A stretch of 64,000 nucleotides of DNA from Shewanella japonica (GTDB lineage: Bacteria > Pseudomonadota > Gammaproteobacteria > Enterobacterales > Shewanellaceae), in assembly GCF_002075795.1 (NCBI RefSeq), contig NZ_CP020472.1:3889001-3953000 (forward strand), given 5' to 3'. Positions 46,132-56,560 of this stretch are shown piece by piece. The position numbers and the translations under genes are program-made. The notes below the pieces were generated by a model. The model worked only from the letters and a program-made list of their open reading frames with translations, was not told where the DNA came from and ran no database searches. Within the stretch, counting starts at the first letter, position 1, and every line of letters starts with the position of its first letter.

Positions 46132-47190
46132 ATGCAAATTGAACAACTTATCAAAAAAAATATTAATCTCTATCACAACGGTATAGTTAAAGCCGAAGAA
46201 ATCGATAATGAAACGGTTTTTGTTGAGTTAGACAAATATGTAGTTACCAACGAACTAAAAGAGCACATTGAAAACTTTTTTAAGCTTTACATGACACCTA
46301 CTTCTAGCGCTGAGGCATCTTCCCCTGCGAGTAAATCAGGCATTTGGCTATCGGGTTCCTTTGGAAGCGGTAAATCACATTTCATTAAGATTTTAGCTTA
46401 TTTAATACAAAACATTGAAGTCACTTGCAATGGTTTTAATCGAACAGCTTTTGACATGTTTGCAGAGAAACTACAGCCAAATGATATTTTCTTAGCTGAT
46501 ATTGAGAAAGCGATCAAAAATGAAAATAAAGTCATTTTGTTTGATATTGATAAGCTCGCCAATACTGATGATAAAGAAGATGTCATCTTAAAAGTGCTAT
46601 TAAAAATGTTCAACGCACAACTTGGCTACTGTGCCACCCACGCCCATATTGCTCACTTCGAGCGGGACTTGGACAGAAGTGACAAGTTTGATGCATTCAA
46701 ACAAGCCTTTAACACTATCTCTGGTGAGAATTGGTTAAAAGAACGTGATGCATATGATTTCTACCGTGATGATATCGCTGAAGCATTAACACAAGTTACA
46801 GAGCAGTCCTTAGATTCGGCTCAACAACAAATTGATAAACTGGAAGAAAGCTTCCACCTTGATATAACTCACTTCTGTAAATGGGTCAAAGAATACCTCG
46901 ATGGCAGCCCTAAGCGTCGTCTACTCTTCTTCATCGATGGAGTGGGTCAGTTTATGGGTAACAACAAAGCAATGATGCTGCAATTACAAACTATCACAGA
47001 AAGTCTAAGCGAAAATTGTAATGGTAAGGCATGGGTGGTCGTCACTGCTCATGACGATATTGATACTGTAATTGTTCGTATGGAAGAGTCAAAAAGTCAG
47101 GATTTATCTAAGGTTAAAGCTCGTTTTGAGCACATTTATTTATCTGAATCGAACACCAAAGAAGTCATTCAAAAAATGACTCAATTGTAA
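46132..47190 (+). CDS. Truncated BrxC paralogue lacking key ATPase residues
   Basis: A 352-residue protein aligning without gaps to the first 352 residues of the BrxC just downstream, about two thirds identical by my hand count. It keeps Walker A (GSFGSGKS, Lys81). Walker B FFVDE of BrxC becomes FFIDG (Glu270 to Gly). The conserved SQ after strand WVIVT becomes AH, and Arg334, a candidate arginine finger, becomes His. It stops where the BrxC C-terminal 880 residues would begin. The ribosome binding region GTTAGGGACA is the same as before brxC. The frame is intact for 352 codons, which argues against simple decay. It might assemble with BrxC as a nucleotide-binding, non-hydrolysing subunit or inhibitor. 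Confidence 0.85.
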   Translation: MQIEQLIKKNINLYHNGIVKAEEIDNETVFVELDKYVVTNELKEHIENFFKLYMTPTSSAEASSPASKSGIWLSGSFGSGKSHFIKILAYLIQNIEVTCNGFNRTAFDMFAEKLQPNDIFLADIEKAIKNENKVILFDIDKLANTDDKEDVILKVLLKMFNAQLGYCATHAHIAHFERDLDRSDKFDAFKQAFNTISGENWLKERDAYDFYRDDIAEALTQVTEQSLDSAQQQIDKLEESFHLDITHFCKWVKEYLDGSPKRRLLFFIDGVGQFMGNNKAMMLQLQTITESLSENCNGKAWVVVTAHDDIDTVIVRMEESKSQDLSKVKARFEHIYLSESNTKEVIQKMTQL

Positions 47191-47239
47191 AAAATAACAT
47201 TACTCAATTTTAAGATTATTAGTCTGTTAGGGACAAACA

Positions 47240-50200
47240 ATGCAAATTAAACAGCTTTTCAAGAAAGACATAGCTCGCCCAATCAATGGTGTCGTCAAAG
47301 CAGATCAAACAGAAAATGAGACTGTTTTTGTTGAATTAGATGAATATGTCGTAACTAACGAGCTAAAAGAGCACATTGAAAACTTTTTTAAGTTTTATAT
47401 GCCCTCTGTTCATAATCCTGAAAAAGCTTCTATCTCTGGTAAGTCAGGGATCTGGGTGTCAGGTTTCTTCGGAAGCGGTAAATCGCACTTCATCAAGATT
47501 TTGTCTTACTTATTACAAAATATTGAAGCAAGTAGCAATGGCCTTCAGCGCACTGCTTTTGACTTTTTTGCTGAAAAACTCCAACAAGATGCTTTCCTCG
47601 TTGGCGATATTGAAAAAGCGATCCAAAAAGAAAATAAAGTCATTCTGTTTAATATTGATAGCCGAGCCAACACTGACGATAAAGAAGATGCCATCTTAAA
47701 AGTGTTTCTAAAGGTCTTTAATGAACAGCTAGGTTATTCAGGTGATCACGCTCATATTGCCCACCTTGAACGAGATTTAGATAGTCGTGGTCACTTTGAA
47801 TCTTTCAAAGCGGCTTTTAACACTATCTCAGGTGAGAACTGGCTAGAGCAACGTGACTCATTTGATTTCTACCGTGACGATATCGCCGAAGCCTTAACAC
47901 AAGTCACAGGCCAATCCATAGACTCGACTCGTCAATGGGTAGAAAAACTGGAAGAGAACTTCCCTCTCGATATCGCTAACTTCTGTAAGTGGGTAAAAGA
48001 ATACCTCGATGGTAACGCTGATCGTCGCTTATTATTCTTCGTCGATGAAGTAGGTCAATTCATTGGTGACAACACCCAAATGATGCTCAAACTGCAAACA
48101 ATCACAGAAAACCTAGGCACAATCTGTGGCGGTAAAGCATGGGTCATTGTTACATCACAAGAAGATATTGATGCTGTTCTAGGGCGTATGCAAGGCTCTA
48201 AGAGTCAAGATTTCTCTAAAATTCAAGCACGATTTGATCGCATATCACTATCAAGCTCCAACACCAATGAAGTTATTGAAAAACGTCTACTCGATAAAAG
48301 CGATGCAGCAAAAGCAGAACTGACCGCCTTATATAACGAAAAAGGCGACATCATTCGCAACCAGTTAAGCTTTGAGCAGAGCAACAGTGCCGAGCTAGCT
48401 AATTACACAAGTAGCGAAAACTTTGTAAATAGTTATCCATTCATCCCCTACCACTATAACTTAGTGCAAAAAATCTTTACGGGGATCAGCCGTGCTGGGG
48501 CTTCCGGTCAACATATGAGTAAAGGCGAACGCTCACTTATTGATGCGTTCCAAATTGCGTCCAATATGTATTCAGACGATAACGTAGGGCGTCTTATTCC
48601 CGTTTATAGCTTCTATAAATCAATTAAAAAGTTTCTAGATACCGCAGTAGTACGTGACATAAACCAAGCGGCAGAAAAGTCGTCAATCAATGATTTTACA
48701 GTCAATGTATTACAAACTCTGTTTATGATCCGTTATGTCGACGAAATCAAATCGACACTTGATAACCTTGTTACCCTGTGTATCAGTGAAGTGGATCAAG
48801 ATAAGCGCACGTTGCGTTTAGAGATTGAACAAAGTTTAGAAGTGCTAGAGCGAAACCTGCTTATTGCCAGACAAAACGATGAATATATCTTCTTAACCAA
48901 CGAAGAGAAAGAGATTCAAAAAGAGATCCAAAATACCGAGATCGAGCCTTCTGATAAAACAGGAGAGCTGAGCCGTATCGTATTTGATGAAATTTTACGT
49001 CGAAATAATAACTATCGTTACCCTGAGAACAAGCAGGACTTCCCTATTGCTCGTTTTTGTAATGGCATTCCGTTTGACCGTAACGTTGAAAGCGATGTAT
49101 TGCTAAAACTAGTATCACCAATTGATGCCAGCTATAACGACTACACCACAGCAGCTTGTGGCAATTATTCTTCTGATTGTATTCTCGTCAAGCTTAACGA
49201 CCAACCACGGTTATTTGATGAGCTACGCACCTATATAAAAACAGAAAAATATATTCGTAAAACTTCAGCGAGTGGCACTGAACAAGAACAATTGCGTCGT
49301 GAAAAAGCCAATGAGAACATGAACCGCCGTAAACGTTTGGTTATTGAGCTTGAAGAACTCATAAAACAATCAGAGTTTTATACATTAGGCAGCCCCTTTG
49401 ATGCCAAAGGAGGTTCTATTACGGTAATGTTAGACGGTGCATACCGATATATCATCGAAAACACCTTTGGCAAACTAAAGCTTATCAAGCCTTTCCAAGG
49501 CAACATCATTTTAGAAACGCAGCAAACACTCGTTGCGGGAGATACAGCTCAATTTGGCTTAGATCTCAATGGTGACGAAGCAAACCCGAAAGCAATTTTA
49601 GAAGTCGAGCAGCACATCTCGTTAAGTGATGAACACGGCTACGCTGTCACCGCTGCAGATATCATTAAAAGATTCGCTAAGCGCCCTTACGGCTGGAACA
49701 CGGATGAAATTATTTTGATCTTGGCTCGCCTAGGGTTAGCCAATAAAATTATCTTCCAAGCCAATCAGCAAGATGTGCCGCTGAAGCAAGCTTATGAACA
49801 TTTAAGCAAATCGCAAAAACGTTCAAACTTACGCATTCGTAAGATTAAACAGCAATCGGAAGCGAACCTTAAAAAAGCCGCCACTTTATATAAAGACCTA
49901 GGCTTTGGCACAGCACCAAACAATGAAAAAGAATTGTTCAACCTAGCAGTAGCCAATAGCGACAGTAAGCTAAAAATTTGGTTAGAAAAACTCAAAAAAT
50001 TCAAGTCGATGTCATCAACAGGCTCGTATCCTGGTACAAATGAAATCGATGAAGGTATTGAGCTGATTTCAAGCCTTGCAGAACTTAAAAGCAGCTTCCA
50101 ATTTGTTGACCAATTCATCGCTGCTAGTACAAGTTTATGTGATTTCGAAGAAGAATATGAAGCATTAGAGAACTTCTACGAAACCCAGTTTACTGTGTGG

Positions 50201-50944
50201 CAAGGGCTTGAACGAGCACTCAATATTACGTTTGCTCAAAACCGCTCATTCTTAGACAAGAGTGCCGATGCTAAACAAGCCATAGACAAGCTAGAAGCTA
50301 TTTACATCAACCCTCGTCCATATCGTGAAATTCGTACAATCAAACCCTTGATAGAGCAAGTTATCAAGATTGATAAAGAGTTTGTTGAAAAGCAACGTGA
50401 GTACACCATTAACAAATTAAAGCTTCGCATTACTGAAGTTGAGACATTAGTTAAAGAGGCTGGCGCAACGGCTGAAATCAGTAACCAAGCCTTATTGCCA
50501 TTCCAAAGTGCAAAAAAACGAGTTGAAAAAGAAAACACTGTTGCGCAAATTAAGCACGAATTAAGTGAGTCTAGAGAGTGGTTCAAAGAAGCTGAAACCC
50601 TAGTGAATAACTATATCCGCCTGCAAAAGGAACTGGCACGCAAAGCAAAAGAGGAAGCGGAAAAAGCAGCTAAAGGCTCTACAAACAATACAACAAGCAC
50701 CACAAGTGCAACTGGAACTGACGGCACTAGCTACCCAACAGGGGCTACAACTCCCGTAAAAGTTGCTGAGCCTGCTCCAATTAAAGCCAAAGAAACCAAA
50801 TCTATTGATGCAATGCAAGTTTACAACGAAGTGTGTGAAGCAACGTATATGGAAACCGTTGATGACGTTGAAAAATACATCAGTGCCCTTCGAGGCAAGC
50901 TAACTGAATTGGTGGAGTCAAACCACAAAGTTCGTATTCAATAG
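47240..50944 (+). CDS. brxC: BREX P-loop ATPase BrxC
   Basis: The 1234-residue core ATPase of type 1 BREX. It has Walker A GFFGSGKS (Lys81), Walker B FFVDE (Asp269, Glu270) and a sensor-like WVIVTSQEDI, followed by a long helical C-terminal region with coiled-coil stretches. A low-complexity linker (threonine, serine, alanine, glycine and proline) near residues 1150-1180 precedes a conserved helical end. The length matches BREX BrxC (about 1200). It begins 49 bases after the stop of its truncated paralogue and ends 10 bases before the DUF262 gene. Confidence 0.95.
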   Translation: MQIKQLFKKDIARPINGVVKADQTENETVFVELDEYVVTNELKEHIENFFKFYMPSVHNPEKASISGKSGIWVSGFFGSGKSHFIKILSYLLQNIEASSNGLQRTAFDFFAEKLQQDAFLVGDIEKAIQKENKVILFNIDSRANTDDKEDAILKVFLKVFNEQLGYSGDHAHIAHLERDLDSRGHFESFKAAFNTISGENWLEQRDSFDFYRDDIAEALTQVTGQSIDSTRQWVEKLEENFPLDIANFCKWVKEYLDGNADRRLLFFVDEVGQFIGDNTQMMLKLQTITENLGTICGGKAWVIVTSQEDIDAVLGRMQGSKSQDFSKIQARFDRISLSSSNTNEVIEKRLLDKSDAAKAELTALYNEKGDIIRNQLSFEQSNSAELANYTSSENFVNSYPFIPYHYNLVQKIFTGISRAGASGQHMSKGERSLIDAFQIASNMYSDDNVGRLIPVYSFYKSIKKFLDTAVVRDINQAAEKSSINDFTVNVLQTLFMIRYVDEIKSTLDNLVTLCISEVDQDKRTLRLEIEQSLEVLERNLLIARQNDEYIFLTNEEKEIQKEIQNTEIEPSDKTGELSRIVFDEILRRNNNYRYPENKQDFPIARFCNGIPFDRNVESDVLLKLVSPIDASYNDYTTAACGNYSSDCILVKLNDQPRLFDELRTYIKTEKYIRKTSASGTEQEQLRREKANENMNRRKRLVIELEELIKQSEFYTLGSPFDAKGGSITVMLDGAYRYIIENTFGKLKLIKPFQGNIILETQQTLVAGDTAQFGLDLNGDEANPKAILEVEQHISLSDEHGYAVTAADIIKRFAKRPYGWNTDEIILILARLGLANKIIFQANQQDVPLKQAYEHLSKSQKRSNLRIRKIKQQSEANLKKAATLYKDLGFGTAPNNEKELFNLAVANSDSKLKIWLEKLKKFKSMSSTGSYPGTNEIDEGIELISSLAELKSSFQFVDQFIAASTSLCDFEEEYEALENFYETQFTVWQGLERALNITFAQNRSFLDKSADAKQAIDKLEAIYINPRPYREIRTIKPLIEQVIKIDKEFVEKQREYTINKLKLRITEVETLVKEAGATAEISNQALLPFQSAKKRVEKENTVAQIKHELSESREWFKEAETLVNNYIRLQKELARKAKEEAEKAAKGSTNNTTSTTSATGTDGTSYPTGATTPVKVAEPAPIKAKETKSIDAMQVYNEVCEATYMETVDDVEKYISALRGKLTELVESNHKVRIQ

Positions 50945-50954
50945 GAAGCACCGT

Positions 50955-52741
50955 ATGTATCAAAATGGCGGAAGCATAAAGCAACTATTAGACAAAGTGG
51001 CAGATCAAACACTTGTGTTACCAGCAATCCAACGTGAATTTGTTTGGAAGCCAGAACAGATCTGTCAACTATTCGATAGCCTGCTGCAAGGCTATCCTGT
51101 TGGCACATTTTTGTATTGGAAAATAAAGCCTGAGCATCGTAGCGACTATCAGTTTTATGAGTTTGTTCAAAACTACCATCAAAGAGATGCGAACCATTGT
51201 GTTCGCCTCGAAAACATGGGAAACAAAGAGTTTACTGCAGTCCTTGATGGACAACAGAGAATTAGCTCATTGAACATTGGATTAAGAGGATGCTATCACC
51301 AAAAAATTGCTGGTAAATGGTGGTCTAGTAATGATGCTTTTCCAGAAAAGCACCTTTATATCAATCTTTTTGGTATGCCTGATGAAGAGGGAAATCAGTA
51401 CCAATTCGAGTTTCTTACTAAAGAAAAAGCGACAGTAAAAAGTACTGAGCAGTATTGGTTTAAAGTCTCTAATATATTTGATGGTGACATAGACGAGCTG
51501 CAAGATATTCTCGTTGACGAACTCGTCGATGAACTAGGCGATATGGTGGATAAAGAGCAGCGCTCTACAGCTAGAAAGTTGCTCCGTAAACTAAACTCAT
51601 TAATTCACGATAAGCCTGTGATCTCATACTATGAAGAAGCAGATCAAAGCCTAGAGAAAGTGCTTAATATCTTTATTAGAATGAATAGTGGAGGTACACC
51701 GCTTTCCTATTCAGATCTATTATTGTCTATTGCCGTAGCGCAATGGGACAACCTAGATGCACGAGAAGAGATCCATTCATTAGTTGACGAATTAAACCAA
51801 ATTGGCGACGGCTTCAGTTACAGCAAAGATCTTGTCTTAAAAGCGGGGTTAATGTTGTCAGATATCGGTAGCGTTGGCTTTAAGGTAGAAAACTTCAACA
51901 AAGAGAACATGTCCGTTTTAGAGGATAAATGGGACTCTATAAAGCAAGCGCTAACTGTGACAACGCAGTTATTTGCGAGCTTTGGCTTCAATGCCCAAAA
52001 TTTACGAGCAGATAGTGCATTACTGCCTGTTGCTTACTACATCTACCATCAAAACCACGACGAAAGTTATCTATCAAAAAGCATGTATGCTCAAGATAGA
52101 GCAAATATTCGACTTTGGCTCGTTAAGTCGTTACTTAAAGCATCGGGGATCTGGGGAAGTGGTTTAGATACCTTGCTAACAGGGATTCGTACTGAAATAA
52201 AAAACAGTAATAACGATAACTTCCCCATTCAAGCTATTGAAAACTTGATGGTAAGCCGAGGTAAGTCGCTTAAGTTTGAAGCCGAAGAAATAGACGAGTT
52301 AGTCGAACTCGAATACGGTAACAAGCGCACATTTGCTTTACTGTCTGTTTTATTTTTTGGTTTTGATTTTTCGCATCACTTCCACATCGATCACATCTAC
52401 CCTAAAGGTCTATTCAACCGACCAGCCCTGAGAAAGCTAGGGCTAGATAACGATGAAATTGAACAATTCATTCAGCTCTCTAATAAGCTACCTAACCTAC
52501 AGTTGCTTGAAGGTTCAATTAACAATGAAAAGCGCCAAAAATGCCGCACATTTGGTATGCACAGCAATGGCCTAACGAGATAGACCGTGCCCATTATCTT
52601 GATCGACAAGCAATCACTGAATTACCAGAGTCGCTACTTGCATTTGGCTCATTTTATGATAAACGCAAGCAAATACTTAGAGCGAGAATCGAGCAAGCAT
52701 TAGATGCACATAACTCCGTTAGCGATGTGACAAATAATTAA
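50955..52741 (+). pseudogene. DUF262/HNH (GmrSD/BrxU-like) nuclease gene with C-terminal frameshift
   Basis: Encodes a DUF262 protein. IQREFVW (residues 25-31) and the nucleotide-hydrolysis-type DGQQR (98-102) are in the N-terminal part. A DUF1524/HNH-type HIDHIYPKGLFNR lies near residue 475. Such fusions are type IV restriction enzymes that attack modified phage DNA; BrxU in one BREX island is of this kind. The frame ends at 52583 with an unrelated 13-residue tail. From 52541 a second frame continues the expected C-terminus (PHIWYAQQWPNEIDRAHYLDRQ) to 52741. One extra A in the A5 run 52537-52541 would restore about 595 residues. The operon position between brxC and pglX and AGGA ribosome site indicate cotranscription. 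Confidence 0.82.
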
Positions 52742-52758
52742 AAATTTTTGGATAAACA

Positions 52759-55700
52759 ATGAACACCAATAAACTAAAATCTTACGCCCCAAAAGCTCGT
52801 ATTGCGTTTATGCAAGCGGTAACAAAACGTGCGGCTGTGTTGGGCTTATATGAAGACCGTATCGCTGATGTCAATATTCAGGGTGATAATGCCATTATTG
52901 AAGGCCGAGTATTTACCCGTAAACAGGGCCAGCAGCGTAATCAATTAGAAAAGCGCATTGAATCGCTTGGTACCCATGACGGTAAGCTCGATCTAAAAAC
53001 AGGTTTTAAGCAGTTTATCAACGAAACCGCTTTTACTTGGTTTAACCGTTTCACCGCCATACGTTATATGGAGATCAACGGCTACTTTGATCACGGTTTT
53101 CGAGTGCTCAGCAAACCGCCGCATTCAGATGGGAGCTTTGCCAAATTTGACGAAGGTTTCGAAATCTTATCTCATGCTGCCGACGTAGCAGATGATCTAG
53201 GGCTAGATAAAGCCCAAATAGTACAAATGATGCTTGATGGCGATAAAGAAGAAGAGCTGTATCGTGAAATACTATTAGGTCAGTGCCACCAATTAAGCCA
53301 TATCATGGCTTTCATGTTCGAAAAGCTAGATGATGCAACCGAACTACTGCTGCCTGATAACCTGACTAAAACCGATTCTATCTTAAAAGCATTAATCGAT
53401 GATCTTCCAGAAGATAACTGGCGTGATATTGAAGGCGAGAAAGGTCAAATTGAAGTCATCGGTTGGCTATATCAGTTCTACATCTCTGAGCACAAAGATG
53501 CCGTGATTGGTAAAGTGGTTAAGCGTGAAGACATTCCAGCAGCAACCCAGCTATTTACCCCCAACTGGATTGTAAAATACCTAGTGCAAAACTCGTTAGG
53601 TCGCCAATGGCTCGCCACCTACCCTGACTCAGCACTTAAAGACAAGATGGAGTATTACATCACTCCTGCACAGCAGAGTGATGATGTGATTGCACAGCTA
53701 AAAGCCATCACCCCAGCCAGCATAGATCCTGAGCAAATCAAGGTGCTCGACCCTGCTTGTGGTTCAGGTCATATCTTAGTGGAAGTGTATGAAGTACTGC
53801 GTGAGATCTACCTAGAGAATGGTTATCGTCTACGTGAGATCCCTGAGCTTATTCTAACCAAGAATATTTATGGCTTAGATATTGATGATCGTGCAGCGCA
53901 GATGGCGGCATTTGCCGTATCAATGAAAGCCCGTGAAGATGATAAGCGTATCTTTAGCCGCATTACAGATTCAGTTGGCACTGAAAATGAAATCAAACTC
54001 AACATCTACTCACTGCAATCAACTGAAAACCTCAATATCAACAAGCTGTGGGCAGATTTAGATTTTGACGGTATGCAGCAAACTGGTGGAATGACAGATC
54101 TATTTGCAGCACCACAGCAAGACGTTGCCGAAACATCTTCTGCCAATGCCGAAAATCAGGTTTATCTTAATCTACTGCGTTATCTCAAGACGCAGTTTAT
54201 CGATGCCAAAAACTTAGGCTCTTTGATTGAAATTGATAGCCAATATCAAGTTACGTTAACTGAACTGAAAGCCAAGCTGCTCGAAAATGCACAAAACAAT
54301 CATCAACCAACCAGACAAGCTGTAGAAATTTTGTTACCGATTGTTGAACAGGCAATTGTTCTATCACGTCAATATGATGTTGTAGTTGCCAACCCCCCTA
54401 CATGGGCAAGAAAGCAATGAACTCTATCCTAAAAAAATATGGCAACAATAATTACAAATTATCAAAATTAGATCTATTTACCATGTTTATGGAGAGAGGA
54501 GCCAGTTTAATCAAACCTTATGGGTATAATGCTCAAGTGAATATGCAAGCTTGGATGTTTCTTAGTAGTTACGAACAATTAAGGCTTAATTTTGTAGAAA
54601 ACTATACTTTTATCTCGCTAGCTCATTTAGGTACAAAAGCATTTAGTGAAATAGGCGGGGAGATAGTTAAAACTGTTGCGTGGGTACATACACATAAGCT
54701 CCAGAACTACTCATCAACTTTTATCGATTGTTCTAAGTTAATCGAACAAGATAAATCTAAATCCATAAGAATGGACACTGGGAATAGGCATTACAATAAT
54801 CTAGAGAATTTGAAAGGTATACCTGGTTTACCATTTGCTTATTGGGTTAATACAGATTTTTTAAATATTTTCTCAAACAACCCTAAAATGGAAGAAAAAG
54901 CACCAGCTATGCAGGGTTTAGTTACTGCTGACAACGAACAGTTCGTTCGCTTTTGGCATGAGACTGACTTTAATAATATTTCTTTGACTTGCTCATCAAA
55001 AGATGAGTGTATCGAATCAGGAAAGAAGTGGTTCCTATACAATAAAGGCGGAAGTTATCGTAAATGGTTTGGAAATCAAGAGCACATTGTTAATTGGTGG
55101 TTCGATGGACATGATATAAAACAAAAAAAGTCAACAGATTTAAAACTTGGAAAGATCACAGCTAATAACTCTAAATGCTGGAATCAAAAATACTATTTCA
55201 AAACTGCTATTAGTTGGTCAGGAATATCCACAGACAGAAACTCATTTAGACTTTATCCAGAAGGTTCTATTTTTAGTGGCGCAGGGCTTTCTGCCTTTTT
55301 TAATCCTTCACAACAAAATAAAGCAATAGGATTACTAAATTCAAATTTATATCGACAACTCATTTCCATAATATCCCCAGGTCACAATTTAACCAGCGGG
55401 GAGTTTGGGAAGTTCCCATATTTAGAACTAGACGCCAATATAGAAAATCATGTGGCCAGCTTAATTAGTATTCACAAATCAGATTGGGACAGCAAAGAAC
55501 TATCTTTTGAGTTTACTTCTAATGGTTTAGTGTCAAATCATTGTGAAAGCATTAAAGATTCGATGATGAAATACATTAATGAGTCTAAAAATATAACTGA
55601 CAAAACTCATGCGTTAGAATGTGAGCTTAATGACACAATAAATAAAAGTGCAAATATAGTAAACCATGTCAATCCAAATGTGAAAATGTCTGAAATCACC

Positions 55701-56558
55701 TTGTTTTCAAATATACTTTATCGTTACAGCAACACAAATGATTTACATAGCCTAACATTAAGATATCAAAGCGACTTGACTTCAGAATTAATTAGTTTTG
55801 CTATCGGTTGCATGATGGGTCGCTACTCGCTTGATCGTGAGGGATTGGTCTATGCTCACTCAGGCAATAACGGTTTCAAAGAGTTAGTCGCTGAAGGCGC
55901 ATACAACACCTTCCCTGCTGACGATGATGGAATCATCCCACTAGCGGCAGAAGAATGGTTATTTGAAGATGACGCAACGACTCGTTTCCGTGAATTCGTC
56001 AAAACTGTTTGGGGCGAAGAGCATTTAACCGAAAACCTCGACTTCGTTGCTGAAAGCCTATGCTTAGATGCGATTAAAGCTAAGAAAGGTGAAGGCACAA
56101 TGGATACCATACGTCGCTACTTCTCGACCCAGTTCTACAAAGATCATTTAAAGACGTACAAGAAGCGTCCAATTTATTGGTTGTTTAGCAGTGGTAAAGA
56201 AAAAGCGTTTGAATGTTTGGTGTACTTGCATCGTTATAATGAAAGTACCCTCGCCCGTATGCGTACTGAGTACGTCACACCGCTTATGGGTAAAATTGAA
56301 ACACAACTAGCGATGCGTGCTGAATCTATCAATAACGCCCCTTCTACCACAGAGAAGAATCGCTTGACTAAAGAGCTTAAATCTCTTGAGAAGAAACAAG
56401 CCGAACTGCGTGTTTTTGATGAAGAGCTAAAACATCTGAGCGAGATGAAAATCAACCTAGATTTAGATGACGGCGTAAAGGTGAACTACGGCAAGTTTGG
56501 CAACTTACTCAGCGATGTCAAAGACATCCATGGTAAAAAGCCAGAGGCAGTGAAGTAA
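52759..56558 (+). pseudogene. pglX: BREX methyltransferase PglX, split by a one-base frameshift at the NPPY motif
   Basis: PglX is the N6-adenine methyltransferase that marks host DNA in BREX. Part one (52759-54420) has motif I VLDPACGSGH (Asp331) and ends at NPPTWARKQ. Part two is open from ATG 54402 to 56558 and reads MGKKAMNSILKKYGNNNYKLSKLDLFTMFMERG, the normal continuation. At the junction AAC is followed by a C6 run (54393-54398) and TACATGGGC. With seven C the protein reads NPPYMG and is about 1266 residues, a normal PglX length. The present state lacks the catalytic tyrosine and everything after it, so no methylation is expected. The middle (about 54420-55800) is AT-richer than both ends, suggesting a swapped target-recognition region. 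Confidence 0.92.
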
Positions 56559-56560
56559 TT

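Noticed and set aside
47376-47699. Overlapping frame of 107 codons inside brxC
   Set aside because: It lies entirely within a clearly coding frame and has no domain-like sequence.
52541-52741. A separate 66-residue gene after the DUF262 gene
   Set aside because: It reads as the natural C-terminus of that protein in a frame shifted by one base and has no ribosome binding site.
54402-56558. A separate methyltransferase-related gene starting at ATG 54402
   Set aside because: Its first residues are the standard continuation of PglX after NPPY and it lacks motif I; it is the second half of a frameshifted pglX.
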